Shown here: positions 36,286 through 45,860 of the stretch, piece after piece
How the letters are laid out: every line of letters starts with the position of its first letter
How positions within the stretch are numbered: the stretch's first letter is position 1
The notes under the pieces: model-generated
The model's input: only the letters and a program-made list of their open reading frames with translations
What the model was told of the DNA's origin: nothing
Databases searched by the model: none
Source: Betaproteobacteria bacterium
GTDB lineage: Bacteria; Pseudomonadota; Gammaproteobacteria; Burkholderiales; SG8-39
Length of the DNA stretch: 64,000 bases
Reading direction: 5' to 3'
Assembly (NCBI GenBank): GCA_009693235.1
Contig: SHXR01000004.1
Span: forward strand, 26,403 to 90,402
Program-made: the position numbers and the translations under genes

Positions 36286-36325
36286 CAGGGAGTTACTTGC
36301 AGGGAGTTACGAGGGGCCGAGCCCC
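36286..36325. repeat. Tandem 11-mer and GC hairpin upstream of the lipoprotein gene
   Basis: CAGGGAGTTAC occurs at 36286-36296 and 36300-36310 (period 14 bases). It is followed by GGGGC-CGA-GCCCC at 36313-36325, which can form a small hairpin next to the amidohydrolase stop. The direct repeat could be a regulator site, and the hairpin a weak terminator for the upstream minus-strand gene. Confidence 0.4.
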
Positions 36326-36341
36326 CTTGTTCAGTGATTCC

Positions 36342-38027
36342 TTAGTCGGAAAAGTCTCTCAATACCCGGCCCGCACGCCCGCAATCGGCAATCAGCCCCT
36401 GCCCGTCAACCGCTCGGACGCCATTGACCCACACACCATACAATCCTACCGCCGGCGTGTGCACTCTGCTCGCTCCAGCCGGCAAATCGGCGACCCGGCG
36501 CTTTTCGCCGCGCCCGACCGTGGCCGGATCAAACAACATCATATCGGCCCAAGCGCCCGGCGTCAGATGCCCACGGTCCTTGATGCGATAGACACCGGCC
36601 GTCCGGCAGGTCACCAGATGCACCGCTTGCTCGAGCGTCAAATCACCCCGCTCGCGGACCCAGTGTCCGTAGAGATGCATGCCGAATCCGGCATCGCATA
36701 GAAACGACAGATGGGCGCCGGCATCGGACAATGCGACCGCCGAATGCGGATGCGTGAGCAGTTTCCTCACCGCCGTTTCGTCGGTATTAAAGAGCTTGCA
36801 TTCGACCATCGCGTCGAGTTCGCCGTCCAAGCCCCAATCGAAGAGCCAATCGAACGGATCTTTCCCCGCCGCCTTGGCGAGTGCCGTAACGTTCTTGCCG
36901 ACGAAATCGCGATGCTTGGGGTTCTTCGCCTCGCGGATCGTCATATGCGCCAGCGAATGATAGGAAAATCGATTGGGCACCGTTTTCGCGTTCGCTTCCA
37001 CCTTCACCGCGGCGCGGAATTCTTTGGACGCCAAGACCTGCGCAAACGCCTCGCTCCCTTCGGCTTCGATCGCCGGTCGCCAGGAAAGGAATGCTTCCAG
37101 CGGATAGGGATGCCGCAGCACAAACTCCATGCCAAGTGCAAAGCAACCCACCTGCCCCCACAACTCGTGTCCCCGCCCTCTTGCCGCGCTGATTTCCTCA
37201 AATTCGCTGAACACCCGCGTCGGATCATTCGGATCGACAAACATCGCGGCAATCATCACCGGTCGCCGGTTGCTTGCGGCAATTTTCTCCAGCCATGGAA
37301 CGGTGGTCTTCATGCCCTTGGTCAGCATGAAAACGCCTTTGCCCGCCTCTCCTAGGGCGCCGGTGAGCTCCATCATCTCGTGTTCATCGGCCAGACGCGA
37401 TGGCATCGGAATACCGTTCTCGCCATTGTGCTGTTCCAGGGTGGAGCTGGCAAACCCGCAGGCGCCCACTTGCATCGCCTCTTTGACGATCGCTTTCATC
37501 TGCGCGACTTCGGCACGCGTCGCGCTCCTCGCCGATGATTCCGCGCCGAGTACATAGGTCCGCACCGATGAATGACCCACGAACGACGCGACGTTGGGCA
37601 CCAGGCCCTTCCGCTCGAGCATGGCCAAGTAATCGGGATATGACTCGAATTGCCAGTCGACGCCCGCTTCGAGTGCTTCGAGCGACATCCCCTCGACGTG
37701 GGTGAGATTGCGTAAAGTCTGGCCGCGATCCTCAGTGCGACAAGGCGCGATCGTGAAGCCGCAATTGCCGATGACGACGCTCGTCGCACCCAATGCCACC
37801 GAAGGCGTCGCATAGGCGTCCCAACAAAGCTGCGCGTCAAAATGGGTATGCAGATCAACAATGCCGGGGGCTAGGACCAGCCCCTCCGCGTCGATCGTTT
37901 GACGGGCCGGTCCAAGATCGCGCCCGATACCGGCAATGCGGCCATCTTTGACAGCGAGATCGCCCGCGCGGCGTGGCGTACCAAGGCCATCGATAATGAC
38001 GGCGTTCTTGATCAGTAGATCGTGCAC
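36342..38027 (-). CDS. N-acyl-D-amino-acid deacylase-type amidohydrolase
   Basis: This metal-dependent hydrolase belongs to the D-aminoacylase/dihydroorotase-like group. The metal motif is DLHTHFDAQ (His60, His62, Asp64), with GNCGFT marking the Cys ligand region and a late DAGAH loop supplying the catalytic Asp. The 561-residue length fits N-acyl-D-amino-acid deacylases but also related enzymes acting on lactams or imides. It lies downstream of the TPP-enzyme gene on the same strand, separated by the second copy of the 180-bp repeat. Confidence 0.85.
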   Translation of the reverse strand: MHDLLIKNAVIIDGLGTPRRAGDLAVKDGRIAGIGRDLGPARQTIDAEGLVLAPGIVDLHTHFDAQLCWDAYATPSVALGATSVVIGNCGFTIAPCRTEDRGQTLRNLTHVEGMSLEALEAGVDWQFESYPDYLAMLERKGLVPNVASFVGHSSVRTYVLGAESSARSATRAEVAQMKAIVKEAMQVGACGFASSTLEQHNGENGIPMPSRLADEHEMMELTGALGEAGKGVFMLTKGMKTTVPWLEKIAASNRRPVMIAAMFVDPNDPTRVFSEFEEISAARGRGHELWGQVGCFALGMEFVLRHPYPLEAFLSWRPAIEAEGSEAFAQVLASKEFRAAVKVEANAKTVPNRFSYHSLAHMTIREAKNPKHRDFVGKNVTALAKAAGKDPFDWLFDWGLDGELDAMVECKLFNTDETAVRKLLTHPHSAVALSDAGAHLSFLCDAGFGMHLYGHWVRERGDLTLEQAVHLVTCRTAGVYRIKDRGHLTPGAWADMMLFDPATVGRGEKRRVADLPAGASRVHTPAVGLYGVWVNGVRAVDGQGLIADCGRAGRVLRDFSD

Positions 38028-38063
38028 TCGGAATTCTCCAAAGCTTAGGAAATCCTCTAAACC

Positions 38064-38241
38064 CTCAGAAATTCACCACGGGGGCCGCGGAGGAAGCGGA
38101 GGGAACCAGGGAAAGTCAGGAAATTTGAGATGGGGCTTGCGTTCTTTGAACCGATGCTCGGATGAGTGCAAGCGCAATGGATCATCACCGGTTGCTTTTC
38201 CTCCATTCCCCCCCCCGCTTCCTCAGTGTTCAATTTCTGAG
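38064..38241. repeat. About 180-bp inverted-repeat element, copy 2
   Basis: CTCAGAAATT (38064-38073) is complemented by AATTTCTGAG (38232-38241), and GAGGAAGCGG (38090-38099) by CCGCTTCCTC (38215-38224). The design, size and preceding AAACC match the copy at 33374-33556, while the centres differ. It contains no gene and sits between the amidohydrolase and TPP-enzyme genes. Confidence 0.6.
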
Positions 38242-38271
38242 ACCTGGGTCAGTTTCGGCGCGCATTGCGCC

Positions 38272-40008
38272 TTAGATCGAAGGAATTTTCACATGCAGTA
38301 CCGTCGGCTTGCCGCCCCGCACCGCCGCCATCGCCCGGTCCACCGCAGCCGGTAGCGCCTCCGGATCGCTCACGCGCTCGCCATGCCCGCCAACCGATTC
38401 AGCCACCTTCGCGAAATCGACATCCGACTGCAATCCCGCCTGGAATTCGTTCGACGAGAAGGCCTCGCCTTGCCCGTACATGCGCAGGGTCGCTTCCTTC
38501 ACCGCCGACCAGCCCGAGTTGTCCAACACCACCGAGAGAATGGGCAATCGATACTGCTTCGATACCGAATAGAGCGATGAGGGATTGTTGAAATAGAACC
38601 CGCCGTCACCCACGAATTGCACCACGGTCGCCGCCGGTCGCGCGAGTTTGGCGCCAAGCGCGATGCCACCGGAGCAACCGAGGCCCCCTCCGGCAAACCC
38701 GTGATACGTGCCAGGTTCCGTGCGCGGCACATGATTCATCACGGTGGGTACATTTCGGACCGCTTCATTGACGATGATGTCAGAGGGCGCGAGGCGCCTG
38801 GCTACCTCGGCACAGACATACGCCGGATTCACCGCACCCTGCATGCCGCGGTTCTGCTCGGCCTTGGCGACCTTTTCGCGGCGCGCGCGGCTCTCCTCGG
38901 CAATCACTTGCAACCGTGCCGCGACCTTTGCCTTGAACGCGGGGGTGGCCCGCGTCTGCAGGGCCGCCAACAACTGCCGCATCGCCAATTCGCTATTGGC
39001 TTCCATGCGCAGATTGGATGCAAAGCCCCACATCGGAAAATCTTCCTTGATCACATCGATATCGATATGCGCCCAGTAGATCGCGTCGTTTTCTTTCACC
39101 TGGGTGGGAATCCAGGGCACATCGACGTCGATCATGATCCCGACATCGGATTTCGGCAGCGCCTCGCCCGGTGCGAAGCCCACAAAGCAATCGGAGTCAC
39201 GCGGAATGTTGACGTGAATCGGATGCGATTCGAACACGCGAAGGCCCGCAAAGTGGGCCAGCTCATCAAGGAGCTTAGGCGCCGCCGCATTGCGCCCTGC
39301 ATAGGAGGTCACCACGATCGGATGCTCGGCTGCGATGAGGCGATCAGCGAGCGTTACAATGAACGCCGGATCGGCCTGGCCGGCATGCACCGCACCATAA
39401 TGCTCGGCCGGGAAGGAGCGGACCGCGCTGGTATCCCACTCTTCGGCCAAGGTCTCACGCGGCAGCATCAGATAGACCGGACCAGGCGGGTCGCTATGCG
39501 CCACGCTATGCGCGCGCCGCAGGACTTCCTTGGTGATGACGCCAGACGGCAACGTCCACTCCCACTTGACGTAGTTCCGGACGATGCTGCCCTGATCAAA
39601 GGGTTCCTGAATGAAATGCACATAGTTGTCGCGCGCACCCACCCGCTCGCCCCGCACTGTGTAAGGGGCTTTGCCGGCCATCAGCAGCACCGGTACCCGG
39701 GTGCGCCGCAAGTTATGCGCGCCCATGGCGCAATTGGCGGTGCCGGCATCGACATGGACCATCACCGCTTGTCCGCGACCGGTCACATTGGCAAAACCTG
39801 CTGCCATATGCATCGCGGTGTTCTCATGCGGACAGAGAATCGTCTTCGGGAACGTCTTCCCTTCGCGACTCCAGCGTGCCATCTCCTCGATGAGCGGTGC
39901 ATGGTCGGTACCGAAATTGCAGAACAGATACTCGACGCCGATTTCATTGAGCCCTTCGAGGAAGTAGTTCGAGGTGGTCCGTACGTTCAGTTGTGGGGTT
40001 TTGTCCAT
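38272..40008 (-). CDS. Thiamine pyrophosphate-dependent enzyme (acetolactate synthase-like family)
   Basis: This TPP enzyme has the three usual domains. The PYR domain carries the catalytic Glu62 (CPHENTAMHMAAGFA), a central Rossmann-like domain runs from about 190-330, and the PP domain has the GDGGFYFNN cofactor motif (about residue 460). The 578-residue start at 40008 has GGAGG 9 bases upstream. It lacks an adjacent regulatory small subunit, so it is not a housekeeping acetolactate synthase. It may be a benzoylformate decarboxylase-like or other carboligase; the substrate is unknown. The amidohydrolase gene follows. Confidence 0.86.
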   Translation of the reverse strand: MDKTPQLNVRTTSNYFLEGLNEIGVEYLFCNFGTDHAPLIEEMARWSREGKTFPKTILCPHENTAMHMAAGFANVTGRGQAVMVHVDAGTANCAMGAHNLRRTRVPVLLMAGKAPYTVRGERVGARDNYVHFIQEPFDQGSIVRNYVKWEWTLPSGVITKEVLRRAHSVAHSDPPGPVYLMLPRETLAEEWDTSAVRSFPAEHYGAVHAGQADPAFIVTLADRLIAAEHPIVVTSYAGRNAAAPKLLDELAHFAGLRVFESHPIHVNIPRDSDCFVGFAPGEALPKSDVGIMIDVDVPWIPTQVKENDAIYWAHIDIDVIKEDFPMWGFASNLRMEANSELAMRQLLAALQTRATPAFKAKVAARLQVIAEESRARREKVAKAEQNRGMQGAVNPAYVCAEVARRLAPSDIIVNEAVRNVPTVMNHVPRTEPGTYHGFAGGGLGCSGGIALGAKLARPAATVVQFVGDGGFYFNNPSSLYSVSKQYRLPILSVVLDNSGWSAVKEATLRMYGQGEAFSSNEFQAGLQSDVDFAKVAESVGGHGERVSDPEALPAAVDRAMAAVRGGKPTVLHVKIPSI

Positions 40009-40208
40009 GGGATGGGTCCTCCGGGCGCGATAGGTAGACGACCCGTATATCATCGCCCCGTGGGCGAGGCAACCGTGATTTTCCGCCCCCTTCAAGATCG
40101 GGCCCCGTCGTGCACATCTATCCGTAACCGGACCAGAGCAGTTACACTTCGGTTAGCAGGAACCCTGCATTTTGTCGATCAAACACGAGCACGCGCAGGA
40201 GCGGCGAT

Positions 40209-40772
40209 TTGGAACCATTGATCCTAACTCTCGATCGGGCCGGGCTGCCATCAGCGTGGGTCGAGATCGAAGAGGCTATTACGTACCACGCTAGAGGCGC
40301 GGTGGTCTACTCGCTGGGCGAGTTTGTCTGCGAATACCGGGGCGGCATCCAAAAAGACGGGCGGCGCTCACGCATCGCCACCCAGTCGATCCTCGCCATC
40401 CGCGGCTCGCATGCCAGGGCGCACGATATTACGCACGCACCGGTGGTTGCCAACCGGCTTTTGTTTGCCCGTGACCGCCACGTCTGCGCCTACTGTGGGC
40501 TCCGCTTCCTCATCCGGGATCTGTCGTGTGATCATGTGGTGCCCGTCTCAAAAGGCGGTAGGCATCAATGGATGAATGTCGTGACGGCCTGTCGCACCTG
40601 TAACACCCGCAAGGCCGATCGCACGCCGGAGCAGTCCCGCATGGCGCTTCGCTACGTGCCGTATGTGCCGAATCGTTACGAGCACTTTATTTTGCGCAAT
40701 CGCAACATCCTTGCCGACCAGATGGAGTATCTCCTCGCCGGCGTGCCGCGCGGTAGCCGCTTGCATGGCTGA
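40209..40772 (+). CDS. HNH endonuclease domain protein
   Basis: This is a 187-residue protein of the HNH family. A zinc knuckle is formed by Cys93-x2-Cys96 (CAYCG) and Cys128-x2-Cys131 (CRTCN). The nuclease core DHVVPVSKGGRHQWMNVV supplies Asp108, His109 and Asn123. The TTG start at 40209 is supported by GGAG 7 bases upstream. It overlaps the following Bug gene by 8 bases. No phage or restriction genes are near, so its role is unknown, as for many stand-alone HNH proteins of beta-proteobacteria. Confidence 0.83.
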   Translation: MEPLILTLDRAGLPSAWVEIEEAITYHARGAVVYSLGEFVCEYRGGIQKDGRRSRIATQSILAIRGSHARAHDITHAPVVANRLLFARDRHVCAYCGLRFLIRDLSCDHVVPVSKGGRHQWMNVVTACRTCNTRKADRTPEQSRMALRYVPYVPNRYEHFILRNRNILADQMEYLLAGVPRGSRLHG

Positions 40773-41742
40773 CTTTGCACGGCGCGCCCTCCCGCTGTTG
40801 ACGCTCGTTGCTGGAATGGCAATCGGCCAGGCGGCGTTTTCCCAGACGTTAGTTCCACAAGAGTTCCCGGTGCGGCCGGTGCAACTACTGAATTCCTTCC
40901 CGCCGGGCAGCATCGTCGATGTCATGGGTCGGGCGTTCGCGCAATCACTCGACGCCGTGTTGGCCCAGAAGACGGTCGTCGTCAACCGCCCGGGCGGCAG
41001 CCAAACCATCGCAATGAATGCCCTTGCCCAGGCCCCGGCCGATGGTTATACCTGGCTTTACACGCCAGTGACGCCACTCACCATCCAACCGCATCGCATG
41101 AAACTCTCGTACACCCGCGAGATGTTCATTCCGGTCTGTCAGGCGTTTGAGAACATCTTCTATGTTGCGGTGGCTCCCAATTCACCGCATCGCACGTTTC
41201 AATCGCTGATCGACTATGCGCGGGCCAACCCGGGTAAGGTGAAATACGGAACGGCCGGCATCGGCAGCTCCCCGCATCTGGCGGGGGCCGAGCTGTTTCA
41301 ACGCGCGGGCGCGAAGATGGTCGACGTGCCCTATCAGGCGCCCGATGCCTCGATGCTCACCTCCATGCAAGCGGGCGATCTCGAATCAGCCATCGTGACC
41401 ACCTTTTCACTCAATATTCTCCGCTTGCGGGGATTGGCCGTCTTCGCCACCGAACGGAGCAAATTCTTCCCGGATGTCCCGACGATCGGCGAGTTCGGCC
41501 ATACGATCCTGCCCTCTGGCTATGGCGGCGTGTTCGTGCGGCATGACACGCCGCCCGCGATCCTTGTGAAGATTGAAGACGCCTGCCGGCGCGCCACCCT
41601 CGATCCGGCCTACCGGGACTTCGCCGACAAACAATACCAAGCCGCTCTCTATCTCGACCGCAAGGCATTCGGCGAGCGGATCGAAGCCGACTATCGCGCC
41701 AAGGCGGCGTTGATTCCGACGCTCAACCTTCCTGCCCAGTAG
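40765..41742 (+). CDS. Bug/TctC-family periplasmic substrate-binding protein
   Basis: This is a 325-residue receptor with a signal peptide (LPLLTLVAGMAIGQAAFS) and the motif VQLLNSFPPGSIVDVMGRA. The ATG lies within the last codons of the HNH gene, so translation is probably coupled. The alpha-ketoglutarate dioxygenase gene follows after 23 bases, suggesting that receptor and dioxygenase serve the same compound. The usual VPFPPGG loop is here NSFPPGS. Confidence 0.88.
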   Translation: MADFARRALPLLTLVAGMAIGQAAFSQTLVPQEFPVRPVQLLNSFPPGSIVDVMGRAFAQSLDAVLAQKTVVVNRPGGSQTIAMNALAQAPADGYTWLYTPVTPLTIQPHRMKLSYTREMFIPVCQAFENIFYVAVAPNSPHRTFQSLIDYARANPGKVKYGTAGIGSSPHLAGAELFQRAGAKMVDVPYQAPDASMLTSMQAGDLESAIVTTFSLNILRLRGLAVFATERSKFFPDVPTIGEFGHTILPSGYGGVFVRHDTPPAILVKIEDACRRATLDPAYRDFADKQYQAALYLDRKAFGERIEADYRAKAALIPTLNLPAQ

Positions 41743-41765
41743 GCCATGTCACCAAGGAGCGCCCT

Positions 41766-42650
41766 ATGCAAAGTTCATTGAAGGGCAACAACGGCCCGCG
41801 GTATCGCCACACTGCCCAGTCAGGCGAACCGTACCAGACGATCCGCATCGACAAGCTCACCCCGATTATCGGCGCAGAGATTGCGGGCATCGATCTGGCA
41901 AAGCCGCTATCGGAGCAGCAGGAAGCCGAGATCCATCGCGCGCTCGCCGAGAATCTCGTGATCTTCTTTCGCGATCAACACCTCACCTGCCAACAGCATC
42001 TCGATTTCGGCCGGCGCTTCGGCGATCTGCATATCCATCCGGCGGCGCCAAGCGAGCCCGGTATTCCCGAACTCATGATCATCCATGCTGATCGCGAGTC
42101 GCCCCGCGCCAATGGCGAAGGCTGGCATACCGATGTGAGCTGTGATGCGGAACCGCCGATGGGCAGCATTCTCTACATTCGCACCTGTCCGCCCCATGGC
42201 GGTGACACGCTGTTCGCCAGCATGTATGCCGCTTATGACGCGTTATCGGAGCGGATGAAAACCTATCTTGCCGGCATGCAGGCGCGGCATGAAAGCGAAC
42301 ATGTGTATCGCGGCATGTTCGCCAATTTCGGTGTCGCGGATAAACCGTCCTATCCAAGTGCCGAGCATCCGGTGGTGCGCACCCACCCGGTGACCGGTAA
42401 GAAAGCGCTCTATGTGAATCGCGGCTTCACGCGCAATCTCATCGGCGTACCGAGTGACGAGAGCGACGGCATGCTCCGCTATCTCTACGAGCATGTGGAA
42501 AACCCGCTTTTCCAATGTCGCTTTCGCTGGCGCGCGAGCTCCATCGCATTCTGGGACAACCGCTGCGTACAGCATCGCGCGATGTGGGACTACTGGCCGC
42601 ATACCCGGACTGGTAATCGGGTGACGGTGGCAGGGGATCGTCCGTATTAG
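41766..42650 (+). CDS. TauD/TfdA-family Fe(II)/2-oxoglutarate-dependent dioxygenase
   Basis: This enzyme hydroxylates its substrate with 2-oxoglutarate and O2, as TauD (taurine) and TfdA (2,4-D) do. The facial triad His121-x-Asp123 ... His270 and the 2-oxoglutarate-binding Arg285 are present, and the 294-residue length is typical. It follows the Bug receptor gene directly. No sulfur-assimilation gene is adjacent, so the substrate may be an aryl-ether acid or sulfonate; sequence alone does not decide. Confidence 0.88.
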   Translation: MQSSLKGNNGPRYRHTAQSGEPYQTIRIDKLTPIIGAEIAGIDLAKPLSEQQEAEIHRALAENLVIFFRDQHLTCQQHLDFGRRFGDLHIHPAAPSEPGIPELMIIHADRESPRANGEGWHTDVSCDAEPPMGSILYIRTCPPHGGDTLFASMYAAYDALSERMKTYLAGMQARHESEHVYRGMFANFGVADKPSYPSAEHPVVRTHPVTGKKALYVNRGFTRNLIGVPSDESDGMLRYLYEHVENPLFQCRFRWRASSIAFWDNRCVQHRAMWDYWPHTRTGNRVTVAGDRPY

Positions 42651-42705
42651 TGAGCCGGAATACGGTCCATGCTGATTTGCTTGCGGCGCGTCAGAAAGGC
42701 ATCCA

Positions 42706-43182
42706 TTACTGCTTCAATCGTACCTCGTCGAGCGTTTGTTTGGCCTTTGTGACCTCTTCTTCAAGCTTGCTTTGGCGTTCCCAATAGGAATCCCGCAGAC
42801 GGGCCCCGCCGCCGACGCTCCCAATCCGATCGACATCGGTCGGCTCCGCCCCTTCGCGACGCGCAAGCTCCGCCTTGCGCAAGGCCTCTTCCGCCGCCTC
42901 CAGCGTAACGCGGCTTGTTTCGCCTTTGCCGCGCGATGCGGCGGTTCCAGGCTCTTGAGACGAGCGCTCTTTGCTGATTGGCATGCGTAAGACCGTGCCG
43001 CCGATTCCGCTGGTTGGCATTGGCGGTGCGGTTTCTACCGTCTTGGCGGCGCCTGGGACGGGCTTATCCGCATAAATCACCCGGCCACCGGGCATCGTCG
43101 ACCGGTAGGTGGTCTGCGCCGCCGCATGAACTGACACCAGGGTAGCAAGGCAAAGGGAAATGAAGGCAACGGACTTTGACAT
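42706..43182 (-). CDS. DUF4124-containing exported protein
   Basis: The 158-residue protein has a signal peptide (FISLCLATLVSVHAAAQ). A DUF4124-type beta-segment (YRSTMPGGRVIYADKPV) follows, then a charged, coiled-coil-prone C-terminal half rich in Glu, Lys and Arg. Such proteins occur widely in beta- and gamma-proteobacteria and are probably periplasmic; I know no function. The open frame extends upstream to 43233 but without a signal peptide there, so I take 43182. Confidence 0.78.
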   Translation of the reverse strand: MSKSVAFISLCLATLVSVHAAAQTTYRSTMPGGRVIYADKPVPGAAKTVETAPPMPTSGIGGTVLRMPISKERSSQEPGTAASRGKGETSRVTLEAAEEALRKAELARREGAEPTDVDRIGSVGGGARLRDSYWERQSKLEEEVTKAKQTLDEVRLKQ

Positions 43183-43301
43183 GACGCAACCATCGCAGAT
43201 GGGATCGGAAGAATATTTTCCCTCGATTGCCATCTGCGGCGCGCGCCACTAAGCCCTCTAGAACGTTCGCCGATGCGTGGCGCCTCACCGCCGATCCGAC
43301 G

Positions 43302-44039
43302 TCAAGCGCCGTATCGCATCCGTGCACCAACGATTTGTCCGGTCATGAACGCACCACCGGTGCCGGCGAGAAACAGAACCATCGCGGCGACATCGGCAGG
43401 TTCGCTCACTTTGCCCAGCACATCGATCGCCATCTTCTCCTGCCACGCCGGATTGGCGGCGCGACCAAGCGGCGTGTCGGTAAGGCCTGGGTTGACGGCA
43501 TTCACCGTCACGCCGAACTGACCCATCGTCAGGGCGAGGCTTTTGGTGAGCGCGATCATGCCGCCTTTCGAGGCCGCGTAGTGCGCATAGTCGATGCTGC
43601 CATGCACGCCGCGATCCGATGTAATGAGAATCATCGTTCCGGATCGCTGTACCGACATCACCCGTGCGACATCCCGCGTGATGTAAAACGTGCCATCGAG
43701 ATTGACGTTGAGGACACCACGCCAGTCCTCATCGGTCATCTCCAGAAAAGGCTTGCGCGGACAAATACCGGCCGCATGCACCAACACGTCGATACGACCG
43801 AACGTTCCCTTGGTGTGTGCGACCAGCCGACCCACCGCTTTGGCATCGCTCACATCACACGCCATATCGATGGCCGATCCGCCGTGATTGCGGATCTCTT
43901 CACAAGCTGCGCGCGCCTGCTCTTGATCGCGATCGGCGACGATGACCTGCGCGCCGTGCTTCCCGAGGAGTGCCGCGCAGGCACGGCCGATTCCGGAGGC
44001 ACCACCGGTGACGATCGCTATCTGGTGTTGGACGGACAC
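43302..44039 (-). CDS. SDR-family NAD(P)-dependent dehydrogenase
   Basis: This is a classical SDR of 245 residues with the TGGASGIG cofactor motif (11-18), DVSDAKAVG and the catalytic triad Ser141, Tyr154, Lys158 (YAASK). Its GTG start is three bases after the Bug gene stop, so the two are translationally coupled on the minus strand. It is likely a dehydrogenase acting on the compound taken up by that receptor, but specificity is unknown. Confidence 0.86.
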   Translation of the reverse strand: MSVQHQIAIVTGGASGIGRACAALLGKHGAQVIVADRDQEQARAACEEIRNHGGSAIDMACDVSDAKAVGRLVAHTKGTFGRIDVLVHAAGICPRKPFLEMTDEDWRGVLNVNLDGTFYITRDVARVMSVQRSGTMILITSDRGVHGSIDYAHYAASKGGMIALTKSLALTMGQFGVTVNAVNPGLTDTPLGRAANPAWQEKMAIDVLGKVSEPADVAAMVLFLAGTGGAFMTGQIVGARMRYGA

Positions 44040-44042
44040 GGA

Positions 44043-45005
44043 CTATTGCCGCTCGACACCGGCTTTGGAGAGAACTTCTCGCCACTTCACGATCTGCTCC
44101 TGCACGAAAGTACCGAGCACGGCAGGGGTCGAGGCGAAGATCTGCATGCCCTGGCGTTCAAAGTATTCTTCGGATTCGGGCGTTCTCAGCACATCGGTCA
44201 ACATCTTGTTCAGTTGCGCCACGATATTGGGTGGCGTGCCGGCCGGGGCAAAGGTGGCAAGCCAGCCGAGCAGTTCGTAGCCAGGATAGCTGTCTGAAAT
44301 CGGCGCGACATTGGGCAGCGCCTTGATCCGGGTAGTGGAGGTCACCCCAAGTGGCCGCAGCTGACCGCTCCGGATGAATTCAGCCACGACAAAATAATCA
44401 ATCGTAGTGAAGTCGACGCGCCCGGCTGCCAGATCGAGCACCGCTTGCGGTGGCGATTTGTAGGACACCGACACCGCGGTGAATCCCCCAATACCCATCA
44501 GGAGCGCAGCGTTGCCGATCGCACCGGTGTTGCCGGCGCCAAAGTTGAGCTTGCCCGGATTGGCCCTGCCGTACTCCATGAACTCCTTCAAATTCTGCGC
44601 GGGCAGGCTCGACCTGATGACCAGCACATGCGGATTTTTGGTGACCCCGGTGATCGGCGCGAAGTCCTTGACCGGATCGTAGCCAAGGTCCTTGTAGAGA
44701 TACACATTGGCAGCATGGGCGGAATTCGATGAGATCATCATCGTGTAGCCATCGGGTGCCGCCTTCGCGGTTTCACGCGCGGCGAGCATGCCATTGGCGC
44801 CGACCCGGTTGTCGATGATGAACACCGTCCCAGTCGCTTTCGTGACGCGGTCAGCCAAATAGCGAATGACCGCATCCGATGGCGCCCCCGGCCCGAAGGG
44901 CACCATCACCCGAATCGGCTTGGCCGGGTAAGCCTGCGCGTAGGCGCTTTGCATCGGTATAGCCAGTGCGAACGCAGCAAAAAGCATCGGTGCGAGCCGC
45001 ATCAT
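44043..45005 (-). CDS. Bug/TctC-family periplasmic substrate-binding protein
   Basis: This is a 320-residue receptor with a signal peptide (FAAFALAIPMQSAYAQ) and the motif YPAKPIRVMVPFGPGAPSD. AGGGGAG lies a few bases before the ATG. It follows the hydratase gene and precedes the SDR gene in a minus-strand run 46649-43302, suggesting an uptake-plus-degradation unit. Confidence 0.89.
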   Translation of the reverse strand: MMRLAPMLFAAFALAIPMQSAYAQAYPAKPIRVMVPFGPGAPSDAVIRYLADRVTKATGTVFIIDNRVGANGMLAARETAKAAPDGYTMMISSNSAHAANVYLYKDLGYDPVKDFAPITGVTKNPHVLVIRSSLPAQNLKEFMEYGRANPGKLNFGAGNTGAIGNAALLMGIGGFTAVSVSYKSPPQAVLDLAAGRVDFTTIDYFVVAEFIRSGQLRPLGVTSTTRIKALPNVAPISDSYPGYELLGWLATFAPAGTPPNIVAQLNKMLTDVLRTPESEEYFERQGMQIFASTPAVLGTFVQEQIVKWREVLSKAGVERQ

Positions 45006-45040
45006 GTTGGTCTCCCCTTATGTGTTGAATCGCCAGACGA

Positions 45041-45829
45041 CTACGCAACAAACGTTGCGGTGGCCGAACCAAAGCCTTCAAACGCCGCCGTCACCGGTTC
45101 GTTTGCCTTCACTTCAAAAAATCCACTGAACGAGCCGGTCACCAGCACATGCCCGACCCGCAACCCGCCACGATGACGCATCTCGTTCGCCAGCACCACG
45201 CAAGGCATGAAAGGATCGACGAAGGCATGGCCGCCGACGGTCTCCACGAGTACGCGATCCGGGGTTCGCATGACCGCGCGCATCGCCGCAAAATCAAAGT
45301 CCTGCCAATCGCGCCGGCCTTCCCCGACGATATATGCGCCGCAGGTGTTGTGATCGGCCCAGGCCTCCATGCGCGCCTTGCGGTCATCCAGCATTTGGCG
45401 GATGGTGCGATAGGTCGTGTCGAAACGGGTATCGACGATCTCCAGCGATGGACAGGCCACCACTACCTCCGCAATTTCGGCGAACTTGTATGGTTTGGCA
45501 CGGGCCGGCAAATCGGCCAACAAGCGAAAAGAAATCTCAGGCTCAATCTTCAAGTTCGGTGTCAGTGCCAATGGCACGCTCGCCGGACTCTTGAACAGCC
45601 GCGATGCGAACAATGGACAGATATACGGCTGTTGCCGCGGGCTATAGGCAAAGCCGATCTTCCAGCCGCCGATCGGCTCATTCAACTGCTCGGTCACCGC
45701 ATCGATAATTGCATTGACCTCAGCCGTATTGACGGGCTTGCATTCAGGCGGCAATTCCCGCAACGGCACGCCGGTGCGACGGGCCTCTACAAATAGTTGC
45801 GTCGCCTGTTGGATTCTTGTTGCTTCCAT
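45041..45829 (-). CDS. 2-keto-4-pentenoate hydratase-like protein (FAH superfamily)
   Basis: This 262-residue MhpD/hydratase-family protein hydrates 2-hydroxypentadienoate-type products in meta-cleavage pathways or acts on related enols. The metal-binding EPEISF segment (IEPEISFRL, about 95-103) and the later EIVDTRFD region match the family. The gene is in the same minus-strand run as the bdh-like SDR, Bug and SDR genes. It could be the enzyme after extradiol ring cleavage, but the two extradiol VOC genes are more than 30 kb away. Confidence 0.82.
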   Translation of the reverse strand: MEATRIQQATQLFVEARRTGVPLRELPPECKPVNTAEVNAIIDAVTEQLNEPIGGWKIGFAYSPRQQPYICPLFASRLFKSPASVPLALTPNLKIEPEISFRLLADLPARAKPYKFAEIAEVVVACPSLEIVDTRFDTTYRTIRQMLDDRKARMEAWADHNTCGAYIVGEGRRDWQDFDFAAMRAVMRTPDRVLVETVGGHAFVDPFMPCVVLANEMRHRGGLRVGHVLVTGSFSGFFEVKANEPVTAAFEGFGSATATFVA

Positions 45830-45860
45830 GCCAATGCCTCCGCTGGAGTATGTGCGTACG

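Noticed and set aside
38272..40008. Acetolactate synthase of branched-chain amino acid synthesis
   Set aside because: No small subunit or ilvC is adjacent and the neighbours are catabolic, so a different TPP enzyme is likelier.
38617..40221. 534-codon plus-strand open frame
   Set aside because: It is antisense to the TPP enzyme, His/Arg-rich and without any motif; the TPP enzyme frame is fully supported.
43227..44297. 356-codon plus-strand open frame
   Set aside because: It is antisense to the SDR and Bug genes, both of which have complete motifs.
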